Source of the DNA: an archaeon
GTDB lineage: Archaea > Hydrothermarchaeota > Hydrothermarchaeia > JALTZZ01
Assembly: GCA_027051165.1 (NCBI GenBank)
Contig: JALTZZ010000092.1
Coordinates: forward strand, 1 to 46,212
DNA: 46,212 bases
Direction: 5' to 3'
Below the pieces are notes generated by a model that saw only the letters and a program-made list of their open reading frames with translations, was not told the DNA's origin and searched no databases. Below are positions 9,708 through 18,554 of this stretch, in pieces (within the stretch, counting starts at the first letter, position 1; every line of letters starts with the position of its first letter). A program made the translations under genes and the position numbers.

Positions 9708-10579
9708 TGAAGCTTGCATTTTACTTGGGATGTGTAATTCCAGCAAAGCTCCCAAACTACGAGCTCTCTGCGAGAAAAGTTTTTGAAAAGCTTGGTGTTG
9801 AGCTCGTTGATATGGAAGACTTTATATGCTGTGGATTTCCGTTTGAGCTTTTTAATCACGAAACATGGCTAAAAATGGCTGCATACAATTTAGCTTTAGC
9901 AGAAAAACAAGGATTAAACATAGTAACTCTGTGCAACGGCTGTGCAAATTCGTTGGCTCATGCAAACAAGTTGCTTAAGGAGGACAGTAAGAAAAGAGAG
10001 GAAGTAAATGAATTTCTTAAGAAATACGGTTTAGAATTTAAGGGAACAATAGAAGTAAAGCACTTTATAAGGGTTCTCTATGAAGATATAGGCTTGGACA
10101 AAATAAAGGAGAACATCACAAAAGAGCTTAGTGAATTTAAGCTTGCAACACATACCGGTTGTCATGTCGTCAGACCAAGCGAATATATGGATAGCTTTGA
10201 CAATCCAATAAAACCTACGAAACTTGATGAGCTTGTGAACATAACAAAGGCAAACAACATAAACTACTTAACAAAGAACCTATGCTGTGGAAATACTTCG
10301 AGAGGATTAAACGACAATGTATCTATAGAGCTTTTGAGGAGAAAGATGAAAGATCTGAGCAAGCATGAGGTTGATGCACTTGTAACAATATGCCCAGCAT
10401 GCTACCTTCAGTATGAGATGGGACAGCTTGAACTCAAAACGAAGTTTAAAGAAGTATACAATGTTCCAGTAGTCCACTATCCTCAGATACTCGGATTAGC
10501 CATGGGAATGAGTGCCAAAGAAGTAGGCTTAGATATGAATAAGATAAAACCAAAGAAGATTATTGAAGCTTTTAAATAA
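9707..10579 (+). CDS. Heterodisulfide reductase subunit B-like (second HdrB)
   Basis: FYLGCVIP...ICCGFPF...CNGCAN and HTGCHVVRP...LCCGN...CPACYLQ. Confidence 0.85.
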   Translation: MKLAFYLGCVIPAKLPNYELSARKVFEKLGVELVDMEDFICCGFPFELFNHETWLKMAAYNLALAEKQGLNIVTLCNGCANSLAHANKLLKEDSKKREEVNEFLKKYGLEFKGTIEVKHFIRVLYEDIGLDKIKENITKELSEFKLATHTGCHVVRPSEYMDSFDNPIKPTKLDELVNITKANNINYLTKNLCCGNTSRGLNDNVSIELLRRKMKDLSKHEVDALVTICPACYLQYEMGQLELKTKFKEVYNVPVVHYPQILGLAMGMSAKEVGLDMNKIKPKKIIEAFK

Positions 10580-10582
10580 ACT

Positions 10583-10924
10583 TTATTTTTCTTTCTTCTC
10601 TGTGAGAATCATTATAGCCTCTGCAAGATCCCCCTTTGTCTTTTCTAAGGCTTCTCTTGCCTCTTCTAAGCTTACATTAGCTTGCTCTGCAACGAGCTTT
10701 ATATCCTCTTCATTCAACCTCAGCACTTCTTTCTCCTTGCCCACTATCTGATACGTTTTCTGCCCCATAGCCTTTACTATAACGACATTAGGCTCCTCTA
10801 TAATGATATCTCTGTCATCAAGTCTTATAATAACCTCATTAGCTCTTATCTCCTCCATCTGCATGCCAAGTTGCTTCATAAGCTTTTTCATCTGTCTTTT
10901 ATCAAACGGGAGCACATACACCAC
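10583..10924 (-). CDS. nac: Archaeal nascent polypeptide-associated complex protein (NAC)
   Basis: NAC domain plus C-terminal UBA-like segment (DIKLVAEQANVSLEEAREALEKTKGDLAEAIMIL). Confidence 0.9.
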   Translation of the reverse strand: MVYVLPFDKRQMKKLMKQLGMQMEEIRANEVIIRLDDRDIIIEEPNVVIVKAMGQKTYQIVGKEKEVLRLNEEDIKLVAEQANVSLEEAREALEKTKGDLAEAIMILTEKKEK

Positions 10925-11828
10925 CCTCTGGAGTCTTCTCTAACAAATCCAAAACTTTTTTGTAGCACATTTTTCGAACCTCATCAATCTCCTTCCAGCC
11001 CTTCCCCTTTTCATAAGATTCAAATATCTCATTTATTATAGGTCTTTTACACGTTATTGTTAGCAACGTGTATGCAAGCAAAACTTTATCTTTTTCTTCA
11101 ATTATTTTTGCAATTTTCCCATTATCACTGAGAATTCCAAGCAATTCAATCATATCCCCAGATACTCTGCTTTCTACATCCTCTTGCGAACACTTCATTT
11201 TCATCGAGATTTTTTCTTTTTCTTCTTTTTCTGCTATTAACTGATAAAAGCTGAGATCAATCTCCCTTTTAACGAGTTCATCCACTGTTATATTATCAAA
11301 TACGTCTCTCTGCATTCCGGTTCTTACGGCTTCTGCTTCCTCTTTCTTGACGTATATATATCTTTCTATAGCATCTCTTCTTATAAACATGATGTTTTTA
11401 ATTAAAATAGCTTTTGGTGCAATTATGTCTCTTGAGAATTCTTTCCCAGTAATATAAATTTCAAAATCGTCCTTTCCATGTTTTTGCACAACTTCTGCAA
11501 GGAAGAAAGAATATCTCGGAAAAACTTTCTTATACCCGTATGCATATCCTTTCTCTAAGATTTCCCTCACAAGCTCATAGCTCTGCGGCATATAGCTACC
11601 AATTCTTTTATATTCAACGTCATGAAGCTCATTCCATTCCTTCTGCTTCTTTGAAAGCCATTCTGCAAAATCTTCGTTGTCAATCTCGTCCCAAAGCTTC
11701 ATTTCTTTCTCCCATCTGTAGTATTCTCTCATCTTGAGGAAAAAATCACATGCTAAGTGTCCCCAATTTTCAGAATCAGATACTCTGTTGTTAAACTGCA
11801 CAACCTCTTTCAAATTCTCTACGTTCAT
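10902..11828 (-). CDS. Hypothetical protein, 308 aa
   Basis: Long ORF overlapping the NAC start by 23 nt; no family recognised. Confidence 0.7.
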   Translation of the reverse strand: MNVENLKEVVQFNNRVSDSENWGHLACDFFLKMREYYRWEKEMKLWDEIDNEDFAEWLSKKQKEWNELHDVEYKRIGSYMPQSYELVREILEKGYAYGYKKVFPRYSFFLAEVVQKHGKDDFEIYITGKEFSRDIIAPKAILIKNIMFIRRDAIERYIYVKKEEAEAVRTGMQRDVFDNITVDELVKREIDLSFYQLIAEKEEKEKISMKMKCSQEDVESRVSGDMIELLGILSDNGKIAKIIEEKDKVLLAYTLLTITCKRPIINEIFESYEKGKGWKEIDEVRKMCYKKVLDLLEKTPEGGVCAPV

Positions 11829-11972
11829 TGCAAACGTTTTAAACTCTAACGAGTAGAAAATTATAGAAAGAATGTTTTTAAATAACCGTGCTCTCTTTGA
11901 GAAATTTGCACATGCTTAACTCAAACCTCAGTATCGAAGATTTTATAAATAATGCCGTAACTCATCTTAACC

Positions 11973-12461
11973 ATGAAGAGGTATTTTATAAGAAAGGACA
12001 AAGTAAACGAGATAAGAAAGCAATTAAAAGAATTGGGATATGAGAATATAATTCCAAAAAAAGCTAAGGTTGAAGTTGCCGAGATGGATGATCTAAAACT
12101 TATATTAATTGAAAGAGAGCCTCTAATTCTTGAGCATGATAAAAGATACTTTTTAACAGTAAAAGGAGCATTAAAACTCAAAGAAATCAACAAAAACTTT
12201 GTTGTCGTAGATAGAGGGGCTATACCGCATATAATAAATGGGGCAGATATAATGAGACCCGGAGTTGTTGACTACGACAAAAACATAAAAAAAGGAGATT
12301 TCGTAATAGTAGTTGACGAAAATCATAAAAAACCCATAGCTATTGGCATCTCACTATGGAGTGCTGAAGAATTTGATAAGAATGAAAGGGGAAAATGTGT
12401 AAAAAACATACATTATGTAGGAGATAAAATATGGAAGTTAGGAGAACAGTTGAAGCAATAA
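11973..12461 (+). CDS. PUA domain protein (DUF1947/MCT-1-like)
   Basis: C-terminal VVDRGAIPHIINGADIMRPGVVDYDKNIKKGDFVIVVDENHKKPIAIG is a PUA domain. Confidence 0.85.
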   Translation: MKRYFIRKDKVNEIRKQLKELGYENIIPKKAKVEVAEMDDLKLILIEREPLILEHDKRYFLTVKGALKLKEINKNFVVVDRGAIPHIINGADIMRPGVVDYDKNIKKGDFVIVVDENHKKPIAIGISLWSAEEFDKNERGKCVKNIHYVGDKIWKLGEQLKQ

Positions 12462-12631
12462 ATTTAGCGTTCGAATTTGCAATTAATATAATAATTTTTG
12501 GATTTTTAGGATACTTTATAGGAAAAAAGTTGTATGGAGATACGGGTTCTATTCTTGGTATATCCTTTGGTGTTGTTTTTGGATTTCTTTTCTCAGTGTA
12601 TTACGTTATAAAAAAATATCAAAAAGATTAG
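12431..12631 (+). CDS. AtpZ/AtpI-like small membrane protein
   Basis: 66 aa, two TM segments: FAINIIIFGFLGYFIGKKLYGDTGSILGISFGVVFGFLFSVYYV. Confidence 0.55.
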   Translation: MEVRRTVEAINLAFEFAINIIIFGFLGYFIGKKLYGDTGSILGISFGVVFGFLFSVYYVIKKYQKD

Positions 12632-12969
12632 ATTAATTTTCTTGCATATATCGGATATTCACCCGCAAGCCTTAGTCCAGCACTCTTCCATGCAATAATG
12701 CCACCCTGCATGTTGTAGACGTTTGTAAATCCGAGCCTTGAAAGATATAGACATGCTTGCAAACTTCTGCTCCCGCTTCTGCAGTATACAAGTATTTTTT
12801 GATTTCTGTTTAGCTGTCCAACGATGTATGGAAGATACTGCAAAGGCACAAGTTTTGCTCCCGGGATGTGCCCAGAGTTGTATTCCTGCGGTGTTCTAAC
12901 GTCCAGTATAAGAATGTCTGGCTGATTTATAAGCCTTTGAGCCTCAAATGGAGTTACATTTCTGCACAT
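12628..12969 (-). CDS. Rhodanese-like domain protein
   Basis: LDVRTPQEYNSGHIPGA...VYCRSGSRS active-site loop. Confidence 0.92.
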   Translation of the reverse strand: MCRNVTPFEAQRLINQPDILILDVRTPQEYNSGHIPGAKLVPLQYLPYIVGQLNRNQKILVYCRSGSRSLQACLYLSRLGFTNVYNMQGGIIAWKSAGLRLAGEYPIYARKLI

Positions 12970-13105
12970 ACTTCCACCACCTCATTTTTCATTTTTTATT
13001 TCTCTCCTTGTTTGTTACAATATGTTGAACTATCATTTACAAAAATAATTGAGTGGTGTTGCAAGCACCACACTTGTGGAAGGTATTAGAAAACAATGGA
13101 AAACT

Positions 13106-14404
13106 CTAATAAAAATCAAGAATATTTTTCAATTTTCTCACAACTTCTAAGGGATTTTTTCCAAGAATCCTTATCATCGGTTCCTTTCCAACCGCACCTA
13201 AGTCGTATATAATATCTGGAACTTTTCTAACCTTTTCTATAGCTTTTCTTGTTCCCCACTCCATTGAACTTACGTTTTCTGGCTCCTCATCCCTTGAGAA
13301 GCTTGAAACCGTATATCCCAATTTTCTGCATATCTCAAGTATTCTGCTGTCAAACTTTATGTTCATTGCTGATCTGTATTCTTGATCGTGTTTCATAGCC
13401 TCCAAGACAATTTTTGCTACATGCTCAGATGCTCCAAAGTAAACGTCTCCATGAAGATATTTGTTAATTCTTCCTCTAATCCCAGCAACATCCTTTATAT
13501 CCTTTGCAGATGGTATTGCATAAACAATGTTTATTCCAACCTCGGGAATAACTTTTTCAATTTTTAGCTTTTTGAGCTCTTCAAGAGCTCTTCTTAGCCC
13601 TTCTATAACCTCATATCTGTAGTATCCCTCAAAAACCTCTCCGAACTGGTAAACTGGTTCAACACCTTTACCAATTTTTTCAGACTCTAAGATCGCTCTA
13701 AATATAAATTTTTTTGCCATCCTAACGCTTTCAACGACGTCATAACCCATAGCTAAGTATGCAGCTATCGCTGCTGAGAACGTGCATCCGCTTCCGTGCG
13801 TTCTCTTTTCAAGTCTCTTTGTAGAAAACTCATAGAATTTTCCGTTTAAAAAAAGGACATCAACAGATTCATCAAGAAGAAGATGCGAACCCTTTATAAG
13901 GACACCATTGCAAAATTCAGCTATTTTTTTGCACGCAGCTTTCATGTCTTCTACGTTTTTTATCTCTACTCCAGATAGTATGCTTGCCTCTCTAATATTC
14001 GGTGTTACTAAGGTAGCTTTTGGAAGAAGCTCATTTTTTAAAGTTTCTACTGCATCTTCGCTTATGAGCCTGTATCCAGTTTCTGAAATCATTACCGGAT
14101 CTACTACAAGAGGATAGTCTCCTACATTTTTACTTACAGCTTTTATGATATCTTTTGTTGCAAGCATTCCAGTTTTTGCTGCTTTTACTTCGAAATCTTC
14201 ATGCACTGCCTTTAGCTGTGCTTCAACGAAATCCTTTGGTAGGGCGAAGGTTTTAAGAACTCTCTGTGTATTCTGGGCTGTTAGAGCTGTTATTACCGTT
14301 ACCCCATACACGTTCAAAGCTGAGAACGTTTTTAGATCAGCCTGTATTCCAGCTCCAGCTCCGCTGTCGGAGCCAGCTATCGTAAGTGCAACATCCCTTT
14401 TCAT
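13106..14404 (-). CDS. thiDN: Bifunctional HMP(-P) kinase ThiD / thiamine-phosphate synthase ThiN
   Basis: ThiD (AGSDSGAGAGIQADLKTF...GSGCTFSAAIAA) fused to ThiN (DLGAVGKEPMIRILGKNP). Confidence 0.9.
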   Translation of the reverse strand: MKRDVALTIAGSDSGAGAGIQADLKTFSALNVYGVTVITALTAQNTQRVLKTFALPKDFVEAQLKAVHEDFEVKAAKTGMLATKDIIKAVSKNVGDYPLVVDPVMISETGYRLISEDAVETLKNELLPKATLVTPNIREASILSGVEIKNVEDMKAACKKIAEFCNGVLIKGSHLLLDESVDVLFLNGKFYEFSTKRLEKRTHGSGCTFSAAIAAYLAMGYDVVESVRMAKKFIFRAILESEKIGKGVEPVYQFGEVFEGYYRYEVIEGLRRALEELKKLKIEKVIPEVGINIVYAIPSAKDIKDVAGIRGRINKYLHGDVYFGASEHVAKIVLEAMKHDQEYRSAMNIKFDSRILEICRKLGYTVSSFSRDEEPENVSSMEWGTRKAIEKVRKVPDIIYDLGAVGKEPMIRILGKNPLEVVRKLKNILDFY

Positions 14405-15537
14405 ACTCCTTCCCTATCAAAAACCTCCTGAAGGGCACTTAAACCAGAGCCGAGCTTTACGTTGAAGTTTGCCTCCTTGAGCACAAGTTCAAGTGCACCT
14501 ATTACACCTACGAGATCCAAGTAGCCTACGTTTCCCATGTGCCCTATTCTGAATATTTTGCCCTTTAGTTTTGCCTGACCGCCAGCTACGAGAACCTTAA
14601 ACTTGCTCTTCAGCTTCCCCCTTATATCATCATCTGTAAGATTTTTTGGTATTTTTATTGCGGTTATTGTATTTGATGCGATTTCCTCTCTCGGCAGAAG
14701 CTCTAAGCCAAGGGCTTTTATAGCTTCTCTCGTAGCTTTTGCAAGCGTTCTGTGTCTCTTAATTCTTCTTTCAAGACCTTCCCTTCTAATCTCCTTTAAA
14801 GCTTGATAGAGACCGTATATAAGTGTTACACTTGGGGTAAACGGTGTTGTTCTCTTTTCTATAGATTTTTTATATTTTTGAAGATTTAGATAGTAAGCTC
14901 TCGGTTCGTTGTTGTTTATAGCTTCCAAGGCTTTCTCGCTTATTGAGAGCATTGCTAATCCCGGGGGTGCTGCTATGCACTTCTGCGATCCCGTTATGCA
15001 TATATCTACGCCCCATTTGTCGGTCTTTACATCATCACCGCCTACGCTTGTTATGCCGTCCATTATAAACAGCATGTCGTATTCTCTTGCAAGCTTTCCA
15101 ACAAAACTCGCATCGTGAAGAACACCAGTAGAGGTTTCGTTGTGAGTTAAGGTGATAGCCTTTGCATTGCTCTCTGCTACGATTTCCTCGAGCTTCTCTT
15201 TGTCAAATGTTGATCCCCACTCCACATTAACCTCTATCACTTTAGCCCCATAGCTCTTAGCTATTTCAGCAAACCTCTCACCAAACTTTCCGCCGCCTAT
15301 GCATATAATTTCCTCTCCCTCTCCTATCGTGCTTGCAATAGCAGCATCCATGGCACTTGTTCCAGAACCAGTAATTATTACAACGTCGTTTTTCGTCTGG
15401 AACACATATTTTAGGTCTTCTATACAGCTCATCAGTATTTCTTCGAAATCAGGCGTTCTATGCCCCATCAACGGTCTTGCAACGCTTAGCAATACCTCGT
15501 TGCTAACCTCTACGGGTCCGGGTATTAGGAGCTTCAT
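14401..15537 (-). CDS. Class V aminotransferase (alanine-glyoxylate/serine-pyruvate type)
   Basis: LIPGPVEVSNEVL, MGHRTPDFE, PLP-Lys motif ITGSQKCIAAPPGLA. Confidence 0.9.
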   Translation of the reverse strand: MKLLIPGPVEVSNEVLLSVARPLMGHRTPDFEEILMSCIEDLKYVFQTKNDVVIITGSGTSAMDAAIASTIGEGEEIICIGGGKFGERFAEIAKSYGAKVIEVNVEWGSTFDKEKLEEIVAESNAKAITLTHNETSTGVLHDASFVGKLAREYDMLFIMDGITSVGGDDVKTDKWGVDICITGSQKCIAAPPGLAMLSISEKALEAINNNEPRAYYLNLQKYKKSIEKRTTPFTPSVTLIYGLYQALKEIRREGLERRIKRHRTLAKATREAIKALGLELLPREEIASNTITAIKIPKNLTDDDIRGKLKSKFKVLVAGGQAKLKGKIFRIGHMGNVGYLDLVGVIGALELVLKEANFNVKLGSGLSALQEVFDREGV

Positions 15538-15555
15538 GTCAAACCTCCCTCTTTT

Positions 15556-15684
15556 TTAGCCTTTTTTATATATGCTTTCAACATCATCACTACCGCACTT
15601 TGGACATTTAACTTTTTCTACTCCAGAAAATTTTACCCTAAAAAGCTTGTTGCACTTGTTGCATACCATTATTTTTTCTGCCAT
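15556..15684 (-). CDS. Small zinc-ribbon protein, 42 aa (not in supplied ORF track)
   Basis: Hand translation MAEKIMVCNKCNKLFRVKFSGVEKVKCPKCGSDDVESIYKKG*; alternative upstream ATG at 15699. Confidence 0.65.
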   Translation of the reverse strand: MAEKIMVCNKCNKLFRVKFSGVEKVKCPKCGSDDVESIYKKG

Positions 15685-16075
15685 ACTACGTTTTTTCATA
15701 CTTCAAGTATAAATATATTTTGTTTTTTATGAAGAGTTCAAAATCATGCTTTTCAGTTTTGTTTTACGAAACTGAGTCTGTAAAAAATCAAAATTTTGAC
15801 ACAAACATGCACACTGCCAGCCTGCAAAGCAACAGGGTTGGCAAAATTTTAACTCTCATATAGGTAGGGCAAAGAGGAAGGGAATGAAATCCTTTTTAGC
15901 ATGCTTCCAGCATCCCGACCTTTTGCCGAATTTCCTCTTTAAAGCGATAAATAAACCTTTACTTTTGTCTATATATCTTAATTAGAGTCTTTTAGGTGAA
16001 GAAGTCTTTTTAATGTGGGTTAAAATCCATTCTTCGAGAAAGTTCTAAGCTTTTTGCACTCATAAGCTCTATCTG

Positions 16076-16432
16076 TTAAAAATAGCTTTCAAAATCGTTG
16101 AGATCATCAACGAGGATGAAAATTTTTTGCTTTGTTATTGCCCTGAATATTTGCGATAGACAAATGTTTGGGGAGCAGGAAACTATTGTATTTTTTCCGT
16201 TCTTTCTTGAGCAATTAACTTCTTCTGCACATGCTGTGAAAGTATGATCAAGCTCGTAGCTGAGATCTCTTGCTATGTATTCCCCCTCCTTAAACTTAAC
16301 CCTCTTATTACAATATCCTTTGGAGATGCTTTTAGCTTCCCTCCCTTCTTCTGCACAAATCTTATTGAGGTTCTTCGCGATCTTCTTTGCTTCGTTAAAT
16401 GCAAAAGTTATTTTATCCTATTTAGCTACCAT
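16076..16432 (-). pseudogene. Start-less or amber-interrupted ORF, unknown family
   Basis: Hand translation from ATG at 16432: MVAK*DKITFAFNEAKKIAKNLNKICAEEGREAKSISKGYCNKRVKFKEGEYIARDLSYELDHTF...FILVDDLNDFESYF*; 113 open codons after the TAG. Confidence 0.4.
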
Positions 16433-16558
16433 GCCAGTAGCTTAGTATATATAGGTCATCTCAGCTCATATATGTTTATAGTTGTTTCATCTTCAGAATT
16501 TCCCAACAAATCTCACTGTAAAAAAATTTTTTATATCTAAGAAAACATAACAAAAATT

Positions 16559-17536
16559 ATGATAAAAAGTGTTCGAATAAAAAATTTTAAGTCTATTAAA
16601 GAGGCAAAAATTGATTGTAGCAGGGTAAATGTTTTTATAGGCAAACCAAATACGGGCAAATCAAACATTTTGGAAGCTATAGTTGGAATTCCCTCATATA
16701 TTGCTCACTGGAATAGAGGCACAACAAAAAATATAGGAATGTTTGTAAGGTTGGAAGAGATAAGCGATATTTTTTATGACAAAAATCTGGATGAAAAAGT
16801 AGAAATAGAATACAACGACGAAAAAAGATTAAAAATAACCATTTCATTTGAAAACGGGACATTTTATACATATGTCTATTTTAACGATAAGAAGTCAAGA
16901 AGTATTCTAACACAGCCAAATATTTTGTTGGAATATTTAAAATCGTTTAAATTTTATCGTTTTGGTCAAGCACAGCCATCTCAAAGACAAGAAACAGAAT
17001 ATCTCCTACCCCCAAACGGCGAAAATTTGTTCAGCATTGTTCTTACAAACAAAGAAATAAAAAACATTGTTCGTGAGCTATTTAGGTCTTTTGGATTAAA
17101 GTTGATCTTTATTCAGGAAGAAAACAAGATAAAAGTTGGGAGATTTCAGGAAGAGGATATACTGATAATGTATCCATATACAACAGTTTCAGACACCTTA
17201 CAAAGGCTTATTTTCTTCATCTCTGCAATTAAGTCAAACAAAAATTCCATAATATCGTTTGAAGAGCCAGAAGCGCATGCGTTTCCATACTACACAAAAT
17301 ATCTTGCGGAGATCATTTCAAGAGACAAGAGCAATCAATACTTCATATCCACACACAATCCGTATATTCTCCTTACACTGTTAAAAAAGACTCCTATTGA
17401 GGATATAAAAGTTTTTATTACGTATTTTGAGGAGTATCAGACTAAAATTAAAGAGTTATCCGAGAAAAAATTAGAAGATGTTCTTGAATATGATCTTGAT
17501 GTCTTCTTTAATATTGAAGAAATCTTAGAGGGATAA
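16559..17536 (+). CDS. OLD/SMC-like AAA ATPase
   Basis: Walker A GKPNTGKSN, Walker B IISFEEPEAHAFP, H-loop STHNP; TATA about 26 nt upstream of ATG. Confidence 0.88.
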   Translation: MIKSVRIKNFKSIKEAKIDCSRVNVFIGKPNTGKSNILEAIVGIPSYIAHWNRGTTKNIGMFVRLEEISDIFYDKNLDEKVEIEYNDEKRLKITISFENGTFYTYVYFNDKKSRSILTQPNILLEYLKSFKFYRFGQAQPSQRQETEYLLPPNGENLFSIVLTNKEIKNIVRELFRSFGLKLIFIQEENKIKVGRFQEEDILIMYPYTTVSDTLQRLIFFISAIKSNKNSIISFEEPEAHAFPYYTKYLAEIISRDKSNQYFISTHNPYILLTLLKKTPIEDIKVFITYFEEYQTKIKELSEKKLEDVLEYDLDVFFNIEEILEG

Positions 17537-17539
17537 TTA

Positions 17540-17998
17540 ATGATGCTTGTTGAATGCAAACCAGATAAACTTTTTATTAAAAAGATTACTGGTATATCAA
17601 AAATTATCCATGAGGCTGGAAAAGCAAAGATCTGTAATAAATTGAATAAGTATAAAGGATTTATAGCAGTTTTGGATGAAGATCCGGGAAGAAGTCAGCA
17701 CCCATATATTAAAAAGCTCGAAGAATATAAAAGTAATTGCCCAAATATAAAGATATTAAAGGATCCTAAAGGTAATTATGTTGTGCTAATATGTCCGAGG
17801 CTTGAAGATTTTGTAGTTAATGTAGCGAGGAGAAATGGTATTGATTTAAGAGAATTTAATTTACCTACAGATCCAGATGAACTTCACGAGATAATTAATT
17901 TAAACTTAGAAAAATTTGAAAGGTTGCTTGATAGTCTAATAAATACAAGAGAGTTCTCATGCCTTCGCTCATCTCTTAAAAAGATTATAAATTCTTGA
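17540..17998 (+). CDS. TOPRIM-like (DUF3226/DUF4276/DUF4435-type) protein paired with ATPase
   Basis: N-terminal VECKPDKLFIKKI and AVLDEDPG (E plus DxD pattern); 3 nt after ATPase stop. Confidence 0.5.
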   Translation: MMLVECKPDKLFIKKITGISKIIHEAGKAKICNKLNKYKGFIAVLDEDPGRSQHPYIKKLEEYKSNCPNIKILKDPKGNYVVLICPRLEDFVVNVARRNGIDLREFNLPTDPDELHEIINLNLEKFERLLDSLINTREFSCLRSSLKKIINS

Positions 17999-18078
17999 TC
18001 ATGCTACAGCTTCAATTTTTAAACAAGTCTATGAAACTAAAGTTTTATATTTAATTGGCATCTTTTATTTTATTCATT

Positions 18079-18489
18079 ATGGAAAGGCTTTCAAAGAAAT
18101 CGAGAATTGCAATACTTATAGCCGGGCACGGCACGGCAAAGGGAGATGACGTGTTCTACAAGATCGCTAAGCTCGTTGAAGAAAAAACAAACATAAAGAC
18201 GAGTGTTGGATACGTCGCATGCAAGCCTACGGTTAGAGATTCATTAAAAGAGCTTATTAAAAGCGGATATAAGGAGATTGTTGTTGTTCCGCTTTTTTTG
18301 GTTGCAGGTTCGCATGTTCTCGAGGATATACCGAAGATGATAGGAATTAAAAGAAAATGCAGCGATTTTGAAAATGTAAAAATATACTATGCAAGACACA
18401 TAGGTGCCGATTATAGGCTGGCTGAAGTTGTTATAGATAGGGTAAAGGAAGTTTTAGATACAGGTGCAAAAAGTGAGGGTTTTTCATAA
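18079..18489 (+). CDS. cbiX: Sirohydrochlorin cobaltochelatase CbiX (small type)
   Basis: ILIAGHGTAKGDD...VVVPLFLVAGSHVLEDIP. Confidence 0.85.
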   Translation: MERLSKKSRIAILIAGHGTAKGDDVFYKIAKLVEEKTNIKTSVGYVACKPTVRDSLKELIKSGYKEIVVVPLFLVAGSHVLEDIPKMIGIKRKCSDFENVKIYYARHIGADYRLAEVVIDRVKEVLDTGAKSEGFS

Positions 18490-18554
18490 ATTTTCATAAA
18501 ATTTAATAAAAAGATTTTTATACCCCCAGCAACAACGCTATGCTGGGGATTATT

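Noticed and set aside
215-10579. Calling the first cluster a canonical sHdr sulfur-oxidation system
   Set aside because: A lipoyl carrier and two HdrCB pairs fit, but three HdrA paralogs with MvhD fusions and no visible lipoate-assembly genes do not match the standard shdr order.
16244-16540. 98-aa plus-strand ORF 16244..16540
   Set aside because: Hydrophobic, low-complexity shadow of the more coding-like minus-strand frame 16076-16432; no motif.
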